From positions 1-14,232 of the forward strand of contig JASIJX010000473.1 of the NCBI GenBank assembly GCA_030049955.1: a stretch of DNA of 14,232 nucleotides, read 5' to 3'. The translations under genes were made by a program, and so were the position numbers. Positions 1 through 5,500 of this stretch are shown piece by piece (position 1 is the stretch's first letter; each line of letters starts with the position of its first letter). The notes beneath the pieces are model-generated. The model worked only from the letters and a program-made list of their open reading frames with translations, was not told the DNA's origin and did not search any database. The stretch is from Acidobacteriaceae bacterium (GTDB taxonomy: Bacteria; Acidobacteriota; Terriglobia; Terriglobales; Acidobacteriaceae).

Positions 1-297
1 TTGACGGCCAGTGCTGTCGATATCCGTGGCGCGATGGACCACGACCCGCTGGAAGCCGAGCTTGCACGAGCGATGATAGCAAGCGGTGGTCGCGTAACTA
101 TTCTTGCCCACCACTTAAAGCTTGGGAAATCCGCGCTCAATAGAATCTGCGAACTTGATGAGATCGACCGGCTTGTAACTACTCAAGGGCCTGAACCTGA
201 TCTTCGTGAAGCATTGAATTTGGCCGGCGTTGAAGTTCTTGTCACTAGCGAGACTGCGGACTTGCGCCAGCCGATGCGGGGAAACTCGCGAAAGTGA
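1..297 (+). CDS. DeoR-family transcriptional regulator, C-terminal tail (partial at window edge)
   Basis: This frame is already open at the first base, so the gene starts outside the window; the TTG at position 1 is not a convincing start. Residues 1-82 align well by eye with the C-terminal effector-domain end of the complete DeoR regulator at 8089-8901: EAELARAMIASGGRV here matches ESRVNRAMVAASGRV there, followed by a K-G/N-x-S-L segment, an I-D/H-x-(V)-T strand and the closing VEVLV/IEVILV. Proteins of this family bind DNA through an N-terminal helix-turn-helix and sense a sugar phosphate in this C-terminal domain. The family normally ends just after that last strand, near base 249; the extra residues to the stop at 295-297 run into transposon-derived sequence, so the natural stop has probably been replaced. 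Whether the upstream part is intact cannot be seen. Confidence 0.7.
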   Translation: MTASAVDIRGAMDHDPLEAELARAMIASGGRVTILAHHLKLGKSALNRICELDEIDRLVTTQGPEPDLREALNLAGVEVLVTSETADLRQPMRGNSRK

Positions 298-548
298 TGC
301 ACTAAGACACGCAGTTCCTTGATCGAGTAGAAGAGTTCGCCATTCAGGAACTCGTCTCTGAGCTTCGAGTCGAACGATTCGCAATAGCCGTTCTCCCATG
401 GAGAGCCGTGTTCGATGTAGAGTGTCTTGGCGCCAGTGTTGATCAACCACTGGCCCTGGCGTAGGTTTTTGGCCACGAATTCGGGCCGATTGTCTGAGCG
501 TAGATATTCCGGCACACCGCTGTGCACCATAACATCAGCCAGCGCCTA
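285..548 (-). pseudogene. IS3-family transposase (OrfB, rve/DDE integrase core), degraded internal fragment
   Basis: Reading the minus strand from about 548 down, the translation contains ALADVMVHSGVPEYLRSDN, then PEFVAK, then GSPWENGYCESFDSKLRDEF and LNGELFYSIKELRV. These are hallmark motifs of the IS3-family OrfB catalytic core, including the second catalytic Asp (SDN) and the catalytic Glu (NGYCESF). The usual SDNGPEF reads SDNRPEF. A TAG stop at 546-548 interrupts the frame just before ALADV, and the expected C-terminus (HYNTxRPHSSLGY) is lost after about 290. The first Asp and all of OrfA are missing. It is a dead remnant. The frame stays open further, to 183, but that part has no transposase similarity and overlaps the DeoR tail on the other strand. 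Confidence 0.88.
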
Positions 549-750
549 GATCAGTCGCAAAGGCAGAATCCACGTCGCAAGTCTCTCCGCACATTGCATA
601 GATGACGCACCATAAGATTCGTTCGTGTCGTCTATCGGGTGCCCCGCCACCAGAGCTGCCGGCAATGTCTCATTGATACAGATGAAAGTGTTCTGATTTC
701 CGAACTCAAAGTTGGTTTCCGAAACTACGAGGAAGGCCACCTGCTGAGCG
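549..750. other. Unassigned spacer between two transposon remnants
   Basis: No gene can be supported here. The minus-strand frame that continues past the TAG at 546-548 stays open up to 761, and its lowest part (roughly 549-600) may be a badly degraded continuation of the IS3 transposase, since a CxERLA-type string sits where RECLA is expected. The rest matches nothing I recognise. The plus-strand frame that carries the IS200/IS605 remnant has a TGA at 745-747, so the N-terminal two thirds of that transposase is not present in readable form. Confidence 0.4.
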
Positions 751-942
751 ATCAAGGGCAAGAGCGCGATTTATCTGGCGCGGTACTATGGCGATCGGAA
801 ACAGAATTACGTCGGGCAAAACTTCTGTGCGCGGGGATATTTCGTGTCCACGGTGGGCCTGGACGAAGCCACGATCCGCGACTATATCCGTACGCAGGGG
901 CAGGAAGAGCAGCGATTGGATCAAATGAACCTGTGGCGATGA
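751..942 (+). pseudogene. tnpA: IS200/IS605-family transposase TnpA, C-terminal fragment
   Basis: The frame starting at 751 reads IKGKSAIYLARYYG, then NYVGQNFCARGYFVSTVG, DEATIRDYIRTQGQEEQR and DQMNLWR before a TGA at 940-942. This is the C-terminal part of the Y1 HUH transposase of IS200/IS605 elements: the conserved F-x-ARGYFVSTVG strand, the catalytic-tyrosine helix (DYIRTQ) and the usual LNLWR end are all recognisable. The N-terminal HUH half is absent and a TGA stop lies immediately upstream (745-747), so the gene is dead. FCARGYF replaces the more common FWARGYF. The two hairpins just downstream fit the expected right end of the same element. Confidence 0.88.
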
Positions 943-995
943 CTTGCCACCGTCAGGTGGCGCATATCAACCAGGGCCGCGTTAGCGACCAGTAC

Positions 996-1012
996 AGCCG
1001 CTTTGAGCGGCT
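996..1012. repeat. Perfect short hairpin in IS200/IS605 right-end region
   Basis: AGCCGCTTTGAGCGGCT forms a perfect 7-bp stem with a 3-nt loop. It lies 53 bp after the TnpA remnant stop and 13 bp before a second hairpin. Subterminal imperfect palindromes recognised as single-stranded hairpins are a defining property of IS200/IS605 ends, so I assign it to the remnant element. Confidence 0.6.
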
Positions 1013-1025
1013 CACATTGATAAAG

Positions 1026-1044
1026 CCCCCGGCTCTGTCGGGGG
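1026..1044. repeat. Right-end hairpin of the IS200/IS605 remnant
   Basis: CCCCCGG and TCGGGGG (7 bp with one G-T pair) flank the 5-nt loop CTCTG. A GC-rich hairpin followed shortly by a T-rich tail (GATACTTACT, ending near 1053) is what the transposon right end and cleavage region look like in this family. The exact element boundary cannot be fixed without an intact copy. It could also act as a weak transcription stop, but there is no run of T. Confidence 0.6.
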
Positions 1045-1133
1045 ATACTTACTCCTGGTGTAGCTGGCGCCGCTAGGATACATATGCCGCTCCTCGTGAC
1101 GACGTACCATCGGTATGAACACAGGTTTGCTGC

Positions 1134-2540
1134 TCAGGTCTCGTCTGGAAGAATCTCGAAGCTGACCAACTCGGTTCGGAAACCGCGCGTGCGAAATGCG
1201 CCGTAAGTGATTCCGGCTGCCATCCATACAGCGCCCAGCAATAGAGCCGGATGGCTGAGGTGGATCCAGATGAAGCCACAAATCAGGAAACCAAGGATAG
1301 GCACGATGCTCCCGCTTAGCCTCCTGATCTTCTCATGTCGCCAGTAGTGAACAAAAGATGCGGCATTGACGCCCATGAATGCGATGAAGGCGCCAAAGTT
1401 CAGTGCTTCGGCACCAATCTCATATGCGCCCCCCCCAAGCCTGGGAGCGAGGAATTCAAGAATGCCAGCTCCGGCCAGCGCGAAACCCCCGACAATCAGA
1501 ATGTTGTTGCGAGGGACGCGATGTTTCGGCTCGATCGCGCCGAAGAAGGCCTTGGGAAGCGCATTTCCGCGACCCATGCCGTAGAGGAGCCGGCCGGCTG
1601 CAAGCTGCGAGCCCATACCCGAACCCATGTTAGCCACGAGCAGCGTAAAATTGATGACTTGGAAGAGAATGACGCCGCCCGCCTGACGTGAGAGCAGGGC
1701 AAAAGCCGACTCGACTTGATCGCTCGGGAACGGCTTCGATCCCCAGATGAGTTGCGCAGCATATACCTCCAGCCCAGACAGAAGTCCGGTGATCAGGCAC
1801 ACCAGAATGGTGGCGAGCATGATATTGCGGCGCGGATTCTCCACCTCTTCTGACAGCGTGGACACAGCGTCGAAGCCGATGTAAGTGAGTACCGCGACGG
1901 ATGTGCCAGCAAAGATGCTTGTGGGATGGAAAGTGTCCGGCTGATAAAACGGATGGGTGAAGAATCCGGGATCGTGGTGAACGCCCCAAACTGTCCGGAC
2001 TACGGCACCAAGGAAAATGAGGACGACGATCACCATTCCGGCGCAAAGGGCTTCATTCAATTTCGCTGAAGTTTTGATTCCGCGCAGATTTGCCCACGTA
2101 AAAAAGCCAGCGAAGATCAGGATCCAGACATAATAGGACAGTCCGGGGAGAATATTCATTGCGGCCTTTGCGCAAAAGGCTGTACAGATCAACGGGTTCA
2201 GTAGATAGTCCATGACCATGCCCCACCCGACTACGTAGCCGAGAACGGAACTCATCTCCTGGCCCACATAGGTGTATGCCGACCCAGCGCTGGGGTAGAC
2301 ACGCGCCATGCGGCCATAGCTGATTGCGGTAAACAGCATGGCGACCATGGCGATGAGGATGGTTGTGACGACGTGGCCGTGGGCCTTGTTGCTGATCACG
2401 CCGTAGATCCCCATGGGCGCGGTTGGCTGGATGATCACCATCCCGATGATGATCAGGTTCCACAAGCCAAGTGTGCGATGGAGGGGAACTGAACCATCGG
2501 TGGAAGGCGCGGTCGATGCGTGGGTTTGACTTTGCTGCAT
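1134..2540 (-). CDS. APC-superfamily amino acid/amine permease
   Basis: The product is a 468-residue integral membrane protein with about 12 hydrophobic segments, of the amino acid-polyamine-organocation superfamily. Diagnostic features are the first membrane segment (LWNLIIIGMVIIQPTAPMG), the segment-3 motif YPSAGSAYTYVGQEM around residues 82-96, AKLNEAL in the central loop, and the FxGTSVAVLTYIGFDAVST helix with the following SEEVENPRR motif, typical of this superfamily. It would be a proton-coupled importer or exchanger; the substrate cannot be read from sequence. I chose the ATG at 2540 because the N-terminus then matches family length; the frame is open to an upstream ATG at 2636, but those 32 residues are not family-like. 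No strong ribosome binding site precedes either start. It follows agaZ in the same direction but 431 bp away, so co-transcription is uncertain. Confidence 0.88.
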   Translation of the reverse strand: MQQSQTHASTAPSTDGSVPLHRTLGLWNLIIIGMVIIQPTAPMGIYGVISNKAHGHVVTTILIAMVAMLFTAISYGRMARVYPSAGSAYTYVGQEMSSVLGYVVGWGMVMDYLLNPLICTAFCAKAAMNILPGLSYYVWILIFAGFFTWANLRGIKTSAKLNEALCAGMVIVVLIFLGAVVRTVWGVHHDPGFFTHPFYQPDTFHPTSIFAGTSVAVLTYIGFDAVSTLSEEVENPRRNIMLATILVCLITGLLSGLEVYAAQLIWGSKPFPSDQVESAFALLSRQAGGVILFQVINFTLLVANMGSGMGSQLAAGRLLYGMGRGNALPKAFFGAIEPKHRVPRNNILIVGGFALAGAGILEFLAPRLGGGAYEIGAEALNFGAFIAFMGVNAASFVHYWRHEKIRRLSGSIVPILGFLICGFIWIHLSHPALLLGAVWMAAGITYGAFRTRGFRTELVSFEILPDET

Positions 2541-2971
2541 CACTGTGGCACATCTCGGGAGGATTTTACTTCGATCAACATGTCCAGAATCACGTCGCCC
2601 ACCCCATTCAAAACACAGCAGAAGCTCGACGATCACTAAGATCTAGTCCAACGGTCAATTTCTGATCTTGCATTTTCCTCATGCGAAGACCTGCGGTTGT
2701 GGTAGGCTTCCAGATTCTGGTCTCCTTGTCTCGCGCGCTTCGAGCGCGTCGATAATTTGGGAGCTTAGCGCATCCCGCCGAAGACCGGCCTTCTCATCCC
2801 GTCTGTTAACATCCTTTCGTGGCAATCAGGATGGGGTGACACATGTCCATGCGTCTTGCTGCTGATAACGCCGTAGATGCCCATGGGGCAGTGGGCTCGA
2901 TGCCTGAACTTTCTGGGTCATCCTACCTCAAAAAAACATTGAAAACTTGGTGCTTCGGTTCTGGAACTTGC
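2541..2971. other. Intergenic region between agaZ and the permease
   Basis: The region contains the decayed permease fragment (2818-2901, listed separately) and a GC-rich hairpin at 2734-2748 (CGCGCT, 3-nt loop, AGCGCG). The hairpin could end transcription from agaZ, but no T-run follows it on the minus strand. The remainder has only short frames on either strand with no recognisable product. A promoter for the permease would be expected here; I could not identify one with confidence. Confidence 0.4.
2818..2901 (-). pseudogene. Decayed fragment of a second copy of the APC permease gene
   Basis: Read on the minus strand, 2901 down to 2818 aligns base for base, apart from about three single-base gaps, with 2432-2347 of the intact permease. 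Both encode the stretch I-x-P-T-A-P-M-G-I-Y-G-V-I-S-x-K-x-x-G-H-V; for example, both share the 14 bases CCATGGGSATCTAC allowing one ambiguity. The gaps shift the frame and similarity fades on both sides, so it is a non-coding relic. Differences fall mostly at third codon positions, which suggests an old paralogue that diverged as a functional gene before it was lost, rather than a recent local duplication. Confidence 0.75.
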
Positions 2972-4237
2972 TCACGCACGGCACGCAGCGATGTATGGAT
3001 CGAGAGCAAAGCCGATCGCATCGAGAATCAGCGGCAACGGCTGGTTGCAAAGTTCTCCCGCGCGAACTTTATGGTACTGGAGAGGCAACGAATCGCTCAG
3101 CAGGATCTCTGGAATTCCCGAGCGCTCGAGATTGGAGAGGAGGTCCTTCACCGCCTGCTTGACGCCCTCGCGTATCCAGTAGTACCGAATGCGATCGCTG
3201 TAACTATGGACACGAAGCCTATATTGCTGTTCCGGAGTACCTGGATAGTGCTTCTGCCACTGCTGAGGATCGGCGAGCATGGCTGTTTCTACGCGGTGTC
3301 TAAAGCCGGATGCCTTCCCGGCTGGGACGCATGCTTCTTCAACGTCTGCCAGCGCAAAGAGAGCCTGGCGCATTGCGTAGGTCAGTCCTGGCCCAACTTT
3401 CAAAATCGCAAAGCCATCGCGCACCAGAGCAGCAAGACTCGTCGTCCTCTGGTAATCGGTAGAGTGCGCCTCAAAAATCAGGCCCTGGTGGTTCGCGAGC
3501 ATCGCTGACAGCCGTTCAGCTCTCTCCGGTCGGTAGTCTTCGACGCTCTCATTTCCAAACTCCACCCCCGGCTGGACCACCAAAGCTATGACTCGATCCC
3601 AGGCATTCCCAACGCCGGCCGCGGCGAAGGCTGCCTGGTGCAGCCGGAGAGCTTCTTCTGCTGCATCGGGCGAAGTGACCGACATCTTCATTTCGTCCAC
3701 GGATCCACCTGGAGTGGGCACCTCGGTGCCAATCACATACACCGGCTGGCTTCCTCCTGCGGCGGACTCCGCGGCGGCACACAATCTTGCAGCCCGGGCA
3801 GCGATCACCCTGTCCGGCAGTGGAGATGGATCATCGGCACAGGACATGCTCGCGTCAAGGTGCACCTTGCTATACCCCTCGCGCACAAAGAGACTTACCA
3901 GCGCGCAAGCATTTGCCATAGCTACTTCCGCTTCTAGATGCTGCCAGGGAAATGGGCCCAGGTGGTCGCCTCCGAGGAGGATACGCTCCTGCGGAAAACC
4001 AACTTTCGCTGCAATCCGGTGGACTAGGTCGCGGAAGTCAGCGGGTGTCATTCCGGTGTAACCTCCGTACTGGTTCACCTGATTGCAGGTTGCCTCGATT
4101 AGCAGGGGGCCGGACACGGAAAGATGGCGTCGCATCGCAGCTTCGAGTACCCACGGATGCGCGGAGCAGACGGAGTAAATGCCGCGCTGATCCGACCCTT
4201 GGCGTCGCTGCGCAAGCTCAGAAAGATAGGTAGACAT
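2972..4237 (-). CDS. agaZ: Tagatose-1,6-bisphosphate aldolase, GatZ/KbaZ/AgaZ-type subunit
   Basis: The 421-residue product has the usual full length of the GatZ/KbaZ family and is similar throughout. Visible motifs are GIYSVCSAHPWVLEAA (19-34), IEATCNQVNQYGGYTGM (47-63), GGDHLGP (89-95), KVHLDASMSC (124-133), YVIGTEVPTPGG, ALVVQPGVEFG, EAHSTDYQ, AILKVGPGLTYA and YSYSDRIRYYW. The protein acts in the cytoplasm in the tagatose-6-phosphate route of galactitol and N-acetylgalactosamine breakdown. In Escherichia coli it is a non-catalytic partner that stabilises the GatY/KbaY aldolase; a kinase role has been proposed for AgaZ in other proteobacteria. No catalytic aldolase partner gene is present in this window. 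The ATG at 4237 is preceded by GGAG with a 7-nt spacer. It starts 19 bp after the half-AgaS stop, so the two form an operon. Confidence 0.95.
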   Translation of the reverse strand: MSTYLSELAQRRQGSDQRGIYSVCSAHPWVLEAAMRRHLSVSGPLLIEATCNQVNQYGGYTGMTPADFRDLVHRIAAKVGFPQERILLGGDHLGPFPWQHLEAEVAMANACALVSLFVREGYSKVHLDASMSCADDPSPLPDRVIAARAARLCAAAESAAGGSQPVYVIGTEVPTPGGSVDEMKMSVTSPDAAEEALRLHQAAFAAAGVGNAWDRVIALVVQPGVEFGNESVEDYRPERAERLSAMLANHQGLIFEAHSTDYQRTTSLAALVRDGFAILKVGPGLTYAMRQALFALADVEEACVPAGKASGFRHRVETAMLADPQQWQKHYPGTPEQQYRLRVHSYSDRIRYYWIREGVKQAVKDLLSNLERSGIPEILLSDSLPLQYHKVRAGELCNQPLPLILDAIGFALDPYIAACRA

Positions 4238-4256
4238 TTTTATTCTCCAATTTGAG

Positions 4257-4895
4257 TCAATAAATGCTGACGTTCTGCGCGACGCGTCTGATCACGCCGT
4301 TCGGGCTTGGATTATCGGGGTGCAGTCCGGCCTGGATGGACGCAAACAACCCAAGCAACTGCCCAAAGATCACGTCGAGAACGGGCCGATATAGATCGGG
4401 AATCGTATAAGTGCGATCAGGTGTGAGCACATAGTCGGCATCGGCGCTCAGGCCATTCGGTGCAGTGGCTACGGCTACGCGCGTGCGCACCAGCTCTTTG
4501 CTTCCGATGTCGCACAACAAATCTATCTCGTACTGTCGCCGCTGCGTTTGAGTGGAGACAAGGCCCACGAATAGCGTTTCCTGATCGAGCGCCGCAATGG
4601 GGCCGTGACGCAATTCGAGCGTTGGTCGCCCCATAGTCTGAACCTTCCCAGCAGTCAACTCCGGGAGCTTAAGGGCACATTCAATTGCAGTGCCCGCGAG
4701 CACACCGGAGCCGACGATGCAGGCTCGCTTGCAGCCTTTGCGGGCCAGTTCGGAACCAAGCGTAGCGGCGCGGGGCAGGAACTCCTCTGCTGCCTTGACC
4801 AGCGCGTGCAGAATCGTTTCAAATTCCTCAATCCTCCAGGCGTGCGCGAGAATTTGGCCGACGGGGACGCTCAGCAGTGCCGATAGAGAATCCAC
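4257..4895 (-). CDS. Half-length AgaS-like SIS-domain protein (C-terminal SIS domain only)
   Basis: The 212-residue product matches only the second half of AgaS-type sugar-phosphate isomerases. LELRHGPIA at 93-101 corresponds to LEFRHGPKS at 241-249 of the full-length paralogue at 9971-11023, and VIFGQLLGLFASIQAGLHPD corresponds to its GQLLGSYLGLYKGLNPD end. The N-terminal SIS domain with the GCGTSY and SRSGNTSE phosphate-binding motifs is absent, and no such motifs occur in any frame upstream. AgaS enzymes convert galactosamine-6-phosphate to tagatose-6-phosphate and ammonia; with half of the double-SIS fold gone, activity is doubtful. Yet translation looks maintained: the GTG at 4895 follows AAGGAG with an 8-nt spacer. 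The simplest reading is an internal deletion that fused the old start region to the second domain; a stand-alone regulatory subunit is the alternative. Confidence 0.85.
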   Translation of the reverse strand: MDSLSALLSVPVGQILAHAWRIEEFETILHALVKAAEEFLPRAATLGSELARKGCKRACIVGSGVLAGTAIECALKLPELTAGKVQTMGRPTLELRHGPIAALDQETLFVGLVSTQTQRRQYEIDLLCDIGSKELVRTRVAVATAPNGLSADADYVLTPDRTYTIPDLYRPVLDVIFGQLLGLFASIQAGLHPDNPSPNGVIRRVAQNVSIY

Positions 4896-5078
4896 TCGTC
4901 AGTCTCCTTCCGCGTCGGTATATTGCTTTGCGCAGTAATATCACAATAAAACGGAATTAAACACTACCATACGCAAGCTTACTACAACCGACTATCTTTT
5001 GGGAGCTTTTTCGCGATTGTATCGAGATTTGATGCGGGAGAAAGGTAGGTTCTCGCAGTACTTGGTTTCTTTTTTGCC

Positions 5079-5118
5079 TTGACACGCAAATTATAAGATT
5101 GTAAACATTCATATACAA
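5079..5118. promoter_or_regulatory. Overlapping divergent sigma70-like promoter candidates
   Basis: On the minus strand, TTGTAT (5118-5113) and a perfect TATAAT (5095-5090) are separated by exactly 17 bp, pointing at the half-agaS/agaZ operon with a leader of roughly 190 nt. On the plus strand, a perfect TTGACA (5079-5084) lies 17 bp before the weak -10 TAAACA (5102-5107), pointing at the glycoside hydrolase gene with a leader of nearly 400 nt. The two overlap, so if both are real they would compete and be switched together. The call rests on consensus matching only. Confidence 0.42.
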
Positions 5119-5438
5119 ACTAATTCGTTACCTTGGTCTCGAGGTTGCCCAGGGTCATTAGCCAAATGGGTGCGAGCAGCGATCAGGAAAAAACACGTGT
5201 AGGTGCCCAAACCAATGGAATGCGCAGCCAGATGGTCTCGCAAATCGCCGCTGCGCTGACGCCTTCGGGGTCCTCTGCCGTAGTGAGTCGGAACGCCGTT
5301 AGGAGTTTGGGCTGTCTCTTCGATACGCCCGTCGTTTACCGTTCGGTCCCGGACCTGTTTTGCCTGGACCGTTACCGCTACTTCGATATCGATGCTTTTC
5401 ACCGCGCTGGCTTCTCCAGGCGCCATTTTGGTTGTTGA

Positions 5439-5450
5439 TCGTAATTACGA
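5439..5450. promoter_or_regulatory. Perfect 12-bp palindrome upstream of the glycoside hydrolase (candidate operator)
   Basis: TCGTAATTACGA is its own reverse complement and lies 50 bp before the GTG start of the hydrolase gene. It is A+T-rich in a G+C-rich surround, as many operators are. A site for one of the DeoR-type regulators is a guess; I see no second copy in the agaS or TonB receptor upstream regions. Confidence 0.3.
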
Positions 5451-5500
5451 ATAAGGCAATCCGCTATCAGCCGCAACTGTCGAACGCAAGGGAGGAAAGT

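Larger units (their letters stand above)
943..1133. mobile_element. Non-coding right end of the IS200/IS605 remnant plus flank
   Basis: This stretch holds the two hairpins described separately and no coding sequence. The element probably ends around 1050-1055. After that, TAGCTGGCGCCGCTA at 1061-1075 is a small imperfect palindrome lying between the element and the 3' end of the minus-strand permease; it could help end permease transcription, but no U-tract follows it on either strand. Confidence 0.45.
4896..5500. other. Long divergent intergenic region between module A and the glycoside hydrolase
   Basis: The 605-bp region splits in two. The part nearest module A (4914-5120) is A+T-rich and looks like a promoter region; overlapping divergent promoter candidates at 5079-5118 are listed separately. 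The part from about 5120 to 5430 has coding-like composition and open frames on both strands (for example plus 5133-5438 and minus 5426-5109), but none resembles a family I know and none has a plausible ribosome binding site. It may be a relic of an inserted gene or a long transcript leader. A 12-bp palindrome near 5445 is listed separately. Confidence 0.4.

Noticed and set aside
183..284. C-terminal extension of the minus-strand IS3 transposase frame
   Set aside because: The frame is open but has no transposase motifs and lies over the plus-strand DeoR coding sequence, whose similarity is clear.
639..1076. 145-codon plus-strand open frame
   Set aside because: It overlaps the IS200/IS605 remnant in a different frame; the recognisable TnpA sequence is in the frame that starts at 751, so this is a shadow.
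2734..2748. Hairpin CGCGCT/AGCGCG as a rho-independent terminator for agaZ
   Set aside because: The stem is only 6 bp and there is no T-run on the minus strand, so it is mentioned only within the intergenic entry.
2843..3508. 221-codon plus-strand open frame
   Set aside because: Most of it is antisense to the clear agaZ coding sequence and shows no family motifs.
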